A stretch of 19,551 nucleotides of DNA. Source: Solidesulfovibrio magneticus. Its GTDB lineage: Bacteria > Desulfobacterota > Desulfovibrionia > Desulfovibrionales > Desulfovibrionaceae. A model generated the notes under the pieces. That model saw only the letters and a list, made by a program, of their open reading frames with translations, did no database searches and had not been told where the DNA came from. The position numbers and the translations under genes are program-made. The DNA is taken from positions 266 through 19,816 of the forward strand of contig DLGG01000044.1 in NCBI GenBank assembly GCA_002482565.1, given 5' to 3'. Within the stretch, counting starts at the first letter, position 1, and each line of letters starts with the position of its first letter. Below, piece by piece: positions 1 through 6,476 of the stretch.

Positions 1-2
1 CC

Positions 3-1004
3 CTGGTTTCGCGCATCAAGTCCCTTGTGGCCGGCACGTACGGCAAGGGCGTCCTTTCGGATATCGGCGGTTTCGGCGGGCTTTTCAAGCTCGACACCGA
101 GACCTGCGCGGAACCGGTGCTGGTCTCCGGCACCGACGGGGTGGGCACCAAGCTCAAGCTCGCCCATGAGTTCGCCAAGCACGATACTATCGGTATCGAC
201 CTTGTGGCCATGTGTGTCAACGACATCCTGGTGCAGGGCGCAAAGCCCCTTTTCTTCCTCGACTACTTCGCCACGGGCAAGCTGTCCGTGGGGTTGGCCG
301 AGCAGGTCATCACCGGCATCGCGGGCGGCTGCAAGGAGGCCGGCTGTGCGCTGCTCGGCGGCGAGACGGCCGAGATGCCCGGTTTTTACGCTGACGAAGA
401 ATACGACCTGGCCGGCTTTTGCGTGGGGCTGGTGGATTATCCCAAGATCGTGGACGGCTCGTCCATCGGCGTCGGCGACGTGGTCATCGGCATCAACTCG
501 TCCGGGCCGCATTCCAACGGCTATTCGCTGATCCGCAAGATTTTCGCCGCCTCGGGACTGGCCGGCGGCGATCCGTTGCCCAATTCCACCCAGACCATGG
601 CCGAGGCGCTTTTGGCCCCCACCCGCATCTACGTCAAGACCGTGCTCAATTTGCTGCGCGACTTCGAGATTCGCGGCATGGTCCACATCACGGGCGGCGG
701 CTTTTACGACAACGTCAACCGCGTCCTGCCCAAGGGCGTGGCCGCCAACATCCGTTTCGGCTCCTGGCATGTGCCGCCGGTGTTCGACTGGCTCAAGGCC
801 CAGGGCAACCTGACCTGGCCGGAGATGCTGCAGATTTTCAACTGCGGCGTGGGCTACATGCTGGTGGTGGCCCCGGAGATCGCCGACGACGTGATGCAGC
901 GCTTAAAAGCCCTGGGCGAGTACGCCCGGGTCATCGGCCGCATCGACATCCGCAAGGACGGGGCCGAGCAGGTCGAAGTGACCTTCCCGGACGGCGAAGC
1001 CTAG
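3..1004 (+). CDS. purM: Phosphoribosylformylglycinamidine cyclo-ligase (AIR synthetase), 5'-truncated by window edge
   Basis: This enzyme performs the ATP-dependent ring closure of FGAM to AIR, the fifth step of de novo purine synthesis in the cytoplasm. The open frame enters from the left edge. 333 residues are visible and roughly 15-20 N-terminal residues are missing compared with the usual ~345-350. Family motifs appear in order: GTDGVGTK, DLVAMCVNDI, GGETAEMPG, SSGPHSNGYSL, HITGGGFYDNVNR and FNCGVGYM. The GTG at 27 is an internal codon, because the frame continues upstream with PurM-like residues (LVSRIKSLVAG). The gene ends in TAG at 1002-1004 and a hairpin-rich spacer follows directly. 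No purine partner gene lies downstream, so any operon with purN or purD would have to be upstream, outside the window. Identity is very secure. Confidence 0.97.
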   Translation: MVSRIKSLVAGTYGKGVLSDIGGFGGLFKLDTETCAEPVLVSGTDGVGTKLKLAHEFAKHDTIGIDLVAMCVNDILVQGAKPLFFLDYFATGKLSVGLAEQVITGIAGGCKEAGCALLGGETAEMPGFYADEEYDLAGFCVGLVDYPKIVDGSSIGVGDVVIGINSSGPHSNGYSLIRKIFAASGLAGGDPLPNSTQTMAEALLAPTRIYVKTVLNLLRDFEIRGMVHITGGGFYDNVNRVLPKGVAANIRFGSWHVPPVFDWLKAQGNLTWPEMLQIFNCGVGYMLVVAPEIADDVMQRLKALGEYARVIGRIDIRKDGAEQVEVTFPDGEA

Positions 1005-1245
1005 GGCGTGTCCAAAAGCGGCGCAGGAACAGCCTAAAACCAGGAGTTTTGAAAAAATACGTTCGTATTTTTGAGGGACGCGAAGCCTAGAACGGGCTTT
1101 TCCCGAAACGCCGAAGCCGCCCCTGGTACGGACCGGATAGTCCGGTCCGTGCCAGGGGCGGCTTCGCGTTTGGGGCTTGCGCCCCCTTTCCCCATTTGGG
1201 GGGGCCGGGGGCCTCAGGCCCCCGGCCGCCGGAGGCATCTTCCTC
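1005..1245. repeat. Hairpin array between purM and the radical SAM gene
   Basis: This non-coding spacer separates convergent genes and is almost entirely inverted repeats. They are: arms 1036-1040/1046-1050; AT-rich arms 1053-1060/1065-1072; 26-bp arms 1112-1137/1141-1166 with only one G-T wobble and a 3-nt loop; arms 1172-1176/1181-1185; arms 1190-1193/1198-1201; and perfect 10-bp arms 1204-1213/1217-1226. An 11-bp direct repeat (GCGAAGCCTAG) occurs at 994-1004 and again at 1080-1090, bracketing the AT-rich hairpins. None of the hairpins is followed by a clear T run, so these are not textbook intrinsic terminators, although they could end both transcripts. The layout suggests one or more repetitive extragenic (REP-like) elements. 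That is inference, because only one copy is in the window. Confidence 0.7.
1112..1166. repeat. 26-bp near-perfect inverted repeat, 3-nt loop
   Basis: The arms at 1112-1137 and 1141-1166 are complementary except for T1127-G1151, which is a G-U wobble in plus-strand RNA. The loop is TAG. It lies between the ends of convergent purM and the radical SAM gene, so it may act as a bidirectional transcription stop or RNA-stabilising hairpin. It has no T tract. Confidence 0.75.
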
Positions 1246-2562
1246 TTATTCTTCCTCTTTCTCAGTCCCCTTAACCCCATCCTTATCCCCCAAGTACGGA
1301 TTGAAATACCCAAATTTCAACCATGGGCAGGACTTGCGCAGGCGTTTGCGGAAGTGGGCCAGCCCCATGGAGGCCTGCCGGGCGGGATCGGCCAGGACGC
1401 CGCTTGCGGTCGCCACCTGCATGTAGAGTTCGGGGTCGAGGTTGAGGTTTCGCAGCTGGATGAAGTCCACTTTGTGGCTGTCGACCAGTTCGGTCAGCGC
1501 GGCCAGTTCAGCTTCGGTGTCCGATATGCCGGGGAAGAAGAGGTAGTTGAGCGACACGAAGAGTCCGCCAGCCTTGGCCCGGGCGATGGACTGGCGCACG
1601 TCGGCGAAGGCGTAGCCCTGGGGCCTGTAATAGGCTTCGTAGAGGGCCGGTTCGGCGCTGGAGAGGCTCACGCGAATCGACGATCCGCCGGCGGCGGCGA
1701 AGGTTTCCACGGCGTCCGGCAGGCTGGCGTTGGTGTTGATGTTGACCGTGCCCTGGCCGCCGGTTTGGCGAAAGCGCGTGACGGCCTCGCCGATGACCTT
1801 GGCTTCGGTGAGCGGTTCGCCTTCGCAGCCCTGGCCAAAGGAGAAGACGGGGCGTTTTTCGCGGCGGCCGTGCTCGGCCATGACCTCGACGATCTCCTGG
1901 GCCGTGGGGCGAAAGCGGATGCGGGTCTGGGTCGAGGGAAAGCCGGAATCCGGGTCCTGGAGCGACAGGCAGCCGACGCAGCGGGCGTTGCAGGCCCGGG
2001 AGGTGGGCAGGGGGGCTTCGAAGCGGCCCAGGGCCAGGTTTCGGGCGGCCGGGCAGCAGGAAGTCAGCGCGCAGCCCGAGAGGTGGTCGATGAGGCGGTT
2101 TTTGGGAAACTTGCGGCGCAGGGCCTGGGCGCCCTTCATGATGCGGTCGCGGGAGACGCCGGTAAATATCTGGCGCGGGTCGTTGTCGACCTTGGCGGCG
2201 CACACGTAAAAGCGGTCGCCGCTAAACCCCACCGCGCCGTAGGCGAAAAGGGGAAGCGTGGGCGCGCCGTCGCGGGCGGCGTAGGCGGCGGTGGCCGAGA
2301 GCGTGTAGCCTGGGCTGATAAAGGCGGCCACGGCGCGCTCCTCCAGGCGTTCGATCTCGCCGGAATCGGGATCAAAACCCAGGGCGTCGCGGCCGGGCAG
2401 CAGGAAGAGTTCGGACTCCGGGGGCAGGGCGATGATTTCGTCGGGCCTGGGCGGTTCCAGGCGGTCGCCCCGGCGCACGAGCATTTCGAGCTCGGGATGG
2501 TCGTAGATGTTGCCGTCGTCGTCGGCGAAGACGAGCTTGGGGCGGGGCTTGTGTTCGGCCAT
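1246..2562 (-). CDS. Radical SAM protein with extra N-terminal domain
   Basis: This 438-residue protein is a radical S-adenosylmethionine enzyme of unassigned reaction. The cluster motif C191-N-A-R-C195-V-G-C198 (CX3CX2C) binds the SAM-coordinated [4Fe-4S] cluster. It is followed by a GQGCEGEPL segment (~243-251), where the SAM-binding glycine-rich motif is expected. A ~185-residue N-terminal region precedes the barrel and carries C121, C164, C169 and C170, which could hold metal or an auxiliary cluster. C246 and C412 are further cysteines. The C-terminus is short and acidic (EKEEE). The start is well supported: AAGGAGG lies just upstream of the ATG at 2560-2562. It lies downstream of rpsI on the same strand but beyond a strong terminator, so it probably has its own transcription. 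Substrate cannot be told from sequence. Confidence 0.9.
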   Translation of the reverse strand: MAEHKPRPKLVFADDDGNIYDHPELEMLVRRGDRLEPPRPDEIIALPPESELFLLPGRDALGFDPDSGEIERLEERAVAAFISPGYTLSATAAYAARDGAPTLPLFAYGAVGFSGDRFYVCAAKVDNDPRQIFTGVSRDRIMKGAQALRRKFPKNRLIDHLSGCALTSCCPAARNLALGRFEAPLPTSRACNARCVGCLSLQDPDSGFPSTQTRIRFRPTAQEIVEVMAEHGRREKRPVFSFGQGCEGEPLTEAKVIGEAVTRFRQTGGQGTVNINTNASLPDAVETFAAAGGSSIRVSLSSAEPALYEAYYRPQGYAFADVRQSIARAKAGGLFVSLNYLFFPGISDTEAELAALTELVDSHKVDFIQLRNLNLDPELYMQVATASGVLADPARQASMGLAHFRKRLRKSCPWLKFGYFNPYLGDKDGVKGTEKEEE

Positions 2563-2585
2563 GGGGACCTCCTTGCGCGAACGCC

Positions 2586-2616
2586 AAAAGGCGGAACCGC
2601 TTTCGCGGTTCCGCCT
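2586..2616 (-). terminator. Intrinsic terminator of rplM-rpsI
   Basis: A perfect 12-bp GC-rich stem (2589-2600 with 2605-2616) has a 4-nt loop. Read on the minus strand it is followed by TTTT (complement of 2586-2589). It lies 27 bp past the rpsI stop and just upstream of the radical SAM start codon, which fits the end of the ribosomal-protein transcript. Confidence 0.85.
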
Positions 2617-2643
2617 CGAATCGTCCTGTAATCGCCGCGTGGA

Positions 2644-3036
2644 TTAACGCTTCGAGTACTGGAAGCGGGCGCGGGCGCCGCGCTGGCCGTACTTTTTGCG
2701 TTCCTTTTCGCGGGAGTCGCGGGTGAGCAGGCCGGCCTTTTTGAGCACGCCGCGCAGCTCGGGGTCCAGGATGCACAGGGCCCGGGAGATGCCGTGGCGC
2801 ACGGCTTCGGCCTGGCCGGTCATGCCGCCGCCGGCGACGTTGACCTTGACGTCCAGGCGTCCTTCCAGCTTGGTCAGGGCCAGGGCCTGACGCACGATGG
2901 CCAGCAGCGTGGGCCGGGGGAAGTACTCTTCGAAGGGCCGGTCGTTGACGAGAATGCGGCCATTGCCTTTGTAGAGGCGGGTGCGGGCCACGGCGGATTT
3001 GCGGCGGCCGGTTCCGTAGTAAAATTCGTCGCTCAT
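2644..3036 (-). CDS. rpsI: 30S ribosomal protein S9
   Basis: S9 is a small-subunit protein whose C-terminal tail reaches the decoding centre and contacts P-site tRNA. The 130-residue length is standard. It has the N-terminal YYGTGRRKSAVARTRL signature, the GGG segment (VNVAGGGMTGQAEA) and the conserved basic end ARFQYSKR, whose last Lys-Arg is the tRNA-contacting tail. It follows rplM by 24 nt with a GGAGA-type ribosome binding site, the near-universal bacterial pairing. A strong terminator follows. Confidence 0.98.
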   Translation of the reverse strand: MSDEFYYGTGRRKSAVARTRLYKGNGRILVNDRPFEEYFPRPTLLAIVRQALALTKLEGRLDVKVNVAGGGMTGQAEAVRHGISRALCILDPELRGVLKKAGLLTRDSREKERKKYGQRGARARFQYSKR

Positions 3037-3060
3037 TGGTGCGTTCTCCGGGATGCCGGG

Positions 3061-3489
3061 TTAGACGTCCAGGGTTTCGGGCTTCTGGGCCTCGTGGGGG
3101 TGGGCTTCACCGGCGTAGATCTTCAGCTTCTTGAGCATGGCCCGACCGAGACGGTTTTTGGGCAGCATGCCGCGCACGGCCTTGCGAATGACGTCTTCCG
3201 GCTTTTTGGCCAGCATGTCGCGCAGGGAGGTTTCCTTCAGGCCGCCGATCCATCCGGAGTGGCGATAGTATTTCTTCTGGTCCAGCTTGCGGCCGGTGGT
3301 CAGCACCTTGGCGGCGTTGACCACGATGATGCAGTCGCCGGTGTCCAGATGCGGGGCGTACTCCGCCTTGTGCTTGCCGCGAAGGCGCACGGCCACGGCG
3401 GAAGCAAGGCGGCCGAGGATCTTGTCCGAGGCGTCGACCACGAACCAATTGCGGGTAATATCTTTGGGCGTCGGGCTAAACGTTTTCAT
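3061..3489 (-). CDS. rplM: 50S ribosomal protein L13
   Basis: L13 is an early-assembly protein of the large ribosomal subunit. The 142-residue length is normal. Recognisable segments include WFVVDASDKILGRLAS near the N-terminus, GDCIIVVNAAKVLTTGRK in the middle, YYRHSGWIGGLKE, and the C-terminal GMLPKNRLGRAMLKKLKIYAGEAHPHEAQ. AGAGGAG lies just upstream of the ATG at 3487-3489, and a promoter with a perfect -35 hexamer sits ~60 bp upstream. It heads the two-gene rplM-rpsI operon and is transcribed away from the HD-domain gene. Confidence 0.98.
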   Translation of the reverse strand: MKTFSPTPKDITRNWFVVDASDKILGRLASAVAVRLRGKHKAEYAPHLDTGDCIIVVNAAKVLTTGRKLDQKKYYRHSGWIGGLKETSLRDMLAKKPEDVIRKAVRGMLPKNRLGRAMLKKLKIYAGEAHPHEAQKPETLDV

Positions 3490-3521
3490 GGCGGCTCCTC
3501 TGATGTGCTCGAAAGACGAAT

Positions 3522-3550
3522 CCTGTATTCCCGGGGCGCGCGGTTGTCAA
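3522..3550 (-). promoter_or_regulatory. Candidate sigma-70 promoter of rplM-rpsI
   Basis: On the minus strand a consensus TTGACA (complement of 3545-3550) is separated by 17 nt from TACAGG (3522-3527). The -35 is perfect and the -10 is weak (3 of 6). Position, about 33 nt before the L13 start codon, and the strong -35 fit a ribosomal-protein promoter. Confidence 0.55.
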
Positions 3551-3588
3551 CTGGAATTTTCGTCCGGCCCGGTCCGGGGGGCACGTCC

Positions 3589-3624
3589 AAAGCCCCTGGC
3601 GGCGTTGGTCCGGGGCTTTTTTTT
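3589..3624 (+). terminator. Plus-strand intrinsic terminator with no gene upstream
   Basis: AAAGCCCC (3589-3596) pairs with GGGGCTTT (3612-3619) around a 15-nt loop. An eight-base T run (3617-3624) follows, the polarity of a plus-strand terminator. No plus-strand gene lies just upstream, because rplM is on the other strand. It may stop transcription running antisense to rplM, end a small RNA, or insulate the HD gene from read-through. Confidence 0.55.
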
Positions 3625-3771
3625 GGGCGCGACGGCGAGAGCGTGTCTTTAGCGCATTTGGAACCCGAAGACAACGCGGCGCGTTTGGCGTAGTCTGCCG
3701 GAAAGGGCGAGGCCCTTTTGCACTGGGGCGGGGCTCGTCCGGAGCCGGCCGCCGTGATCGAAGGAGCGGGC

Positions 3772-5031
3772 ATGGTCAGCGTGCGCAAGGGGCTTTTGCA
3801 GTTTTTGTTTGCCGGGTCGTTCATGAAGCGCTGGAACGACAAGCACCGCAGCATGGATCTGGTGGAGGTGGACAAGCAGGCCCATAAGATGATGGTGGCC
3901 TGGATGCTCTATGAGCTCAATGCCGAAGGCCTGTCCGAACCCGAGAAGCTGGCCCTGGGGCTGGAGATCGTCGAGGGCGGGCTTTTCGAATACCTCTACC
4001 GGCTGGTCATCACCGACATCAAGCCGCCGGTCTTCTATAAGATCAAGGCCAACCCGGCCCACTACCGCCAGCTCACCGACTGGGTGCTGGACCAGCTCGA
4101 ACCGCGCGTGCGCGAACTGGGCGACGGCTTCTGGCAGCGGCTTAAAACCTATCTGGCCGTGCCCGAAGGCGACTCCCCGGCCCGGCGCATCCTCGACGCC
4201 GCCCACCTCTACGCCAGCGGCTGGGAATATTCCTTAATAAAGCGCGACAACCCCTGGGACGACGAACTGCTGGACATCGAGTCGTCCTTCACCGGCGGTC
4301 TGGCCCGGTTTGCCGACCTGCACGGCGTGACCGACCTGGCCGACGGGCTTTTTGCCGGCAGGAAAACGCCGCTGGGGCATTTCGGCCGGCTGCTGGGGCA
4401 GCTGCGCTTCCAGACCCGCTGGTCCCAGACGCCGCGCATCCCGGAGACCTCGGTCCTGGGCCACATGTTTCTAGTGGCGGCCTACGGCTATTTCTTCAGT
4501 CTGGCCGTGGGGGCCTGCCCGGCCCGGCGGCTCAACAACTTTTTCGCCGGCCTGGTCCACGACATGCCCGAGCTTTTAACCCGCGACATCATCTCGCCGG
4601 TCAAGCAGTCGGTGAGCACCCTTGGCGACATGATCAAGGAGTATGAAGAGCGCGAGCTGGAGCGGCGGGTGTTCTCGGTGCTGAAAAATGGCGGCTACGC
4701 CGGCCTGGCCGACCGGCTCTCGTATCTGCTCGGCATGGAGGTGGGCTCGGAATTCTACGAGTCCGTCCGCGACGAGACGGGCAAGGCGTCGCGGGTGACG
4801 CCGGCCGATCTGGACGGGCGCTGCAACCTCGACGCCTTCGATCCCAAGGACGGCGAGCTGCTCAAGGTGTGCGATTCGTTGGCCGCCTTTATTGAGGCCT
4901 ACACGGCGCTACGAAACGGCATTACGTCCGATCAGCTCCAGCAGGCGGTCTGGCGGCTTCGCAACAAGTATTCGCCCGTGGTGCTGTTCGGGCGGGTGCA
5001 CATCGGGGCGCTTTTGGCGGATTTCGACTGA
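3772..5031 (+). CDS. HD-domain protein (HD superfamily phosphohydrolase-like)
   Basis: This protein of 419 residues has a C-terminal HD metal-dependent phosphohydrolase-type domain. Candidate metal ligands are visible: H231 (LGHMFLVAAY), H263-D264 (GLVHDMPELLTRDI) and D368 (VCDSLAAFIEAY). The order H...HD...D matches the YfbR/COG1896-like HD group, whose known members are nucleotidases. The first ~200 residues are helical and charged, with no recognised domain. The frame is open from 3718, but I chose ATG 3772 because AAGGAG lies five bases upstream. A CBS-domain gene follows 65 bp downstream on the same strand, possibly co-transcribed. No signal peptide or membrane segment is apparent, so it is probably cytoplasmic. 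Substrate unknown. Confidence 0.85.
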   Translation: MVSVRKGLLQFLFAGSFMKRWNDKHRSMDLVEVDKQAHKMMVAWMLYELNAEGLSEPEKLALGLEIVEGGLFEYLYRLVITDIKPPVFYKIKANPAHYRQLTDWVLDQLEPRVRELGDGFWQRLKTYLAVPEGDSPARRILDAAHLYASGWEYSLIKRDNPWDDELLDIESSFTGGLARFADLHGVTDLADGLFAGRKTPLGHFGRLLGQLRFQTRWSQTPRIPETSVLGHMFLVAAYGYFFSLAVGACPARRLNNFFAGLVHDMPELLTRDIISPVKQSVSTLGDMIKEYEERELERRVFSVLKNGGYAGLADRLSYLLGMEVGSEFYESVRDETGKASRVTPADLDGRCNLDAFDPKDGELLKVCDSLAAFIEAYTALRNGITSDQLQQAVWRLRNKYSPVVLFGRVHIGALLADFD

Positions 5032-5096
5032 GCGGAACTTGGCAAACCGGCGCGGTCCAGGCTACATGAGGTCTTTCCACGCCATCGGAGACGACC

Positions 5097-5585
5097 ATGC
5101 TACGCAAACGCGCCTTTGACGCCTTGCGCACCGACGTGCTTGCCGTCGATGCCGCCGAGCCCCTGGAGACCGTGGCCGACAAGCTTGCCAGCCACCTGGA
5201 GAAAAGCCCGGACCTCGACGCCGCCGTGGTCATGCGGGCCGGCCGGTTCGTGGGCATCGTCAGCCTGCGCACGCTGCTGTCGGACCTAAACGACTGCGCC
5301 CTGGACGCCAGCCTGCGCGAGAGCCTGGGCGACGACGATTTCGAGGACACTTACCGTCTGGCCTGCCGCCGCTGCATGGCCCGGAAGGCGTCCGAGGCCG
5401 CCCGGCGCGACATCCCCAAGGTCGCGCCGTCGGATTCCCTGCATCTGGTCCTGGACGCCATGATCAAGGCCGACAGCCGGTTCGCCGTGGTGCTGGAAGG
5501 GGACAAGCTCCTGGGGTTGGTGCCCCTGGGCGAGATTTTCCGCGAGATGCGCCGGGAGTGTGCGCCATTGGCTGCGCGTCCCTGA
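5097..5585 (+). CDS. Tandem CBS-domain protein
   Basis: This 162-residue protein consists of little more than two CBS motifs, roughly residues 10-65 (ending GIVSLRTLLSDL) and 95-152 (ending GLVPLGEIFREM). CBS pairs (Bateman modules) bind adenosyl ligands such as AMP, ATP or SAM and regulate partner proteins. No effector domain is present, so it probably acts in trans. GGAG at 5087-5090 supports the ATG at 5097. Cysteines C67, C90, C93 and C155 are scattered with no obvious metal motif. Proximity to the HD-domain gene suggests, without proof, that it modulates that enzyme. Confidence 0.88.
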   Translation: MLRKRAFDALRTDVLAVDAAEPLETVADKLASHLEKSPDLDAAVVMRAGRFVGIVSLRTLLSDLNDCALDASLRESLGDDDFEDTYRLACRRCMARKASEAARRDIPKVAPSDSLHLVLDAMIKADSRFAVVLEGDKLLGLVPLGEIFREMRRECAPLAARP

Positions 5586-5598
5586 GGCCGGCGGGGAC

Positions 5599-5619
5599 AG
5601 GCCCGGTCGCACCGGGCCT
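5599..5619 (+). terminator. Hairpin after the CBS gene
   Basis: Perfect 9-bp arms (AGGCCCGGT / ACCGGGCCT) with loop CGC start 13 bp past the CBS stop codon. There is no T run. It is plausible as a transcript 3' end, but not a canonical intrinsic terminator. Confidence 0.4.
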
Positions 5620-6434
5620 GGGGCGCGCCGAGGCTTTCGCGGTAGGCCCGGCCGGTTTCGTCGTCCCCCTCCACCGCGAGCCAGGAGTCCCCAGGCGTTG
5701 CCCCGCCTGCGTTCGTGCCTCGGGAAGGAGCCTGTCAGGGGGCTGTCCCTTCACCCGAAGGTTGGGGACTGCGGTCTGAGCATCCGACGGACGCCCCCCC
5801 CCGGCAAGGGAAACACCCCGACTCCTCATCCGCCCCTGCAATGCACGCGGCCTGTCCCTCAAACAACGGCTCGGACGTTGGCGAAACGCCGCCGCTATTC
5901 GGAATGCCTTATCCCGACATCGCGGGCAGGCTTCACTTCGTCCAGCCCCGGCATGGACCACAGGCCCTGGCCCCAGGCCTGATCGGGCCGCTTTGACCAT
6001 GTTCGACGGATCAAGCCTGTTGGCGTCGTTGGTTGATCCTCTTGACCGGGGTCCTCTCCCTGCCGTCCTGTTTGCGTCGCATTCGGGACCGGTCCGGTCT
6101 GTGAGGCGGACAAGGGGTCAGGCGGCGTTTTTCGGGCAATGCACCTGAAAAATTGTTTCTTTTCGAAAATATTGGCCTGTTGCGGTAAGGACGCCGCACG
6201 TCAGTCGCTGCCATGCAGGGGGCTTTGTTTCAACAGTCTGTCTGCACGGAGGTTTTCAATACTGCTCGCCGCTGCATCATGTGACGCGCCGTCCCAAGTC
6301 CCGATGCATCCTGTTGCCGGGAACGACTGTACGAGCTAATTCCCAAGTGCGGCCTTTTGGATTATGGTTTGACAGGGTCTTGGCTGCTTGGAGCAGTCTT
6401 TGTGGCTTGTCGCCAGAATTTGTTGTATGTGTTC

Positions 6435-6463
6435 TTGTCGATTGGTAATTTTGTCAATATGTA
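6435..6463 (+). promoter_or_regulatory. Weak candidate promoter for the acetyltransferase gene
   Basis: TTGTCG (6435-6440) is followed after 17 nt by TATGTA (6458-6463), in AT-rich sequence just before the ATG at 6477. If used, the leader would be very short (~6-8 nt), which would agree with the absence of a ribosome binding site there. Confidence 0.25.
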
Positions 6464-6476
6464 ATCACATAGTGTC

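Larger units (their letters stand above)
5586..6476. other. 891-bp region without a convincing gene
   Basis: Several frames are open here on both strands, but their translations are Pro/Arg-rich, lack motifs and look like GC-rich noise. The first part resembles the GC-rich backbone. From about 6130 composition becomes visibly more AT-rich and stays so into the acetyltransferase gene. Visible structure includes a 7-bp inverted repeat (6008-6014/6033-6039, GGATCAA/TTGATCC) and a short palindrome at ~5970 (CAGGCC...GGCCTG). A TTGACA at 6369-6374 has no good -10 partner. It may hold the promoter and leader of the downstream gene, a small RNA, or decayed sequence at a junction. Confidence 0.5.

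Noticed and set aside
419..1090. Plus-strand 223-residue frame overlapping purM and ending in the AT-rich hairpin
   Set aside because: It is a shadow of purM (Arg/Gly-rich). Its end, LKKYVRIFEGREA, merely reads the hairpin element and is not evidence of a gene.
1177..2631. 484-residue open frame on the plus strand antisense to the radical SAM gene
   Set aside because: It is a Gly/Ala/Val-rich translation without motifs, the mirror of a strongly supported radical SAM gene in GC-rich DNA.
5464..6000. 178-residue minus-strand open frame in the gene-poor region
   Set aside because: It overlaps the CBS gene, is Arg/Pro/Gly-rich, and has no ribosome binding site or motif. I considered a decayed transposase but saw no DDE/DDD signature.
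6369..6374. TTGACA as a promoter -35 for the acetyltransferase gene
   Set aside because: No acceptable -10 lies 16-18 bp downstream, and it is over 100 bp from the start codon.
5586..6476. Cobalamin, cyclic-di-GMP or other known riboswitch
   Set aside because: I looked for known core motifs and saw none. The only gene set likely to have a cobalamin riboswitch begins beyond the right edge.
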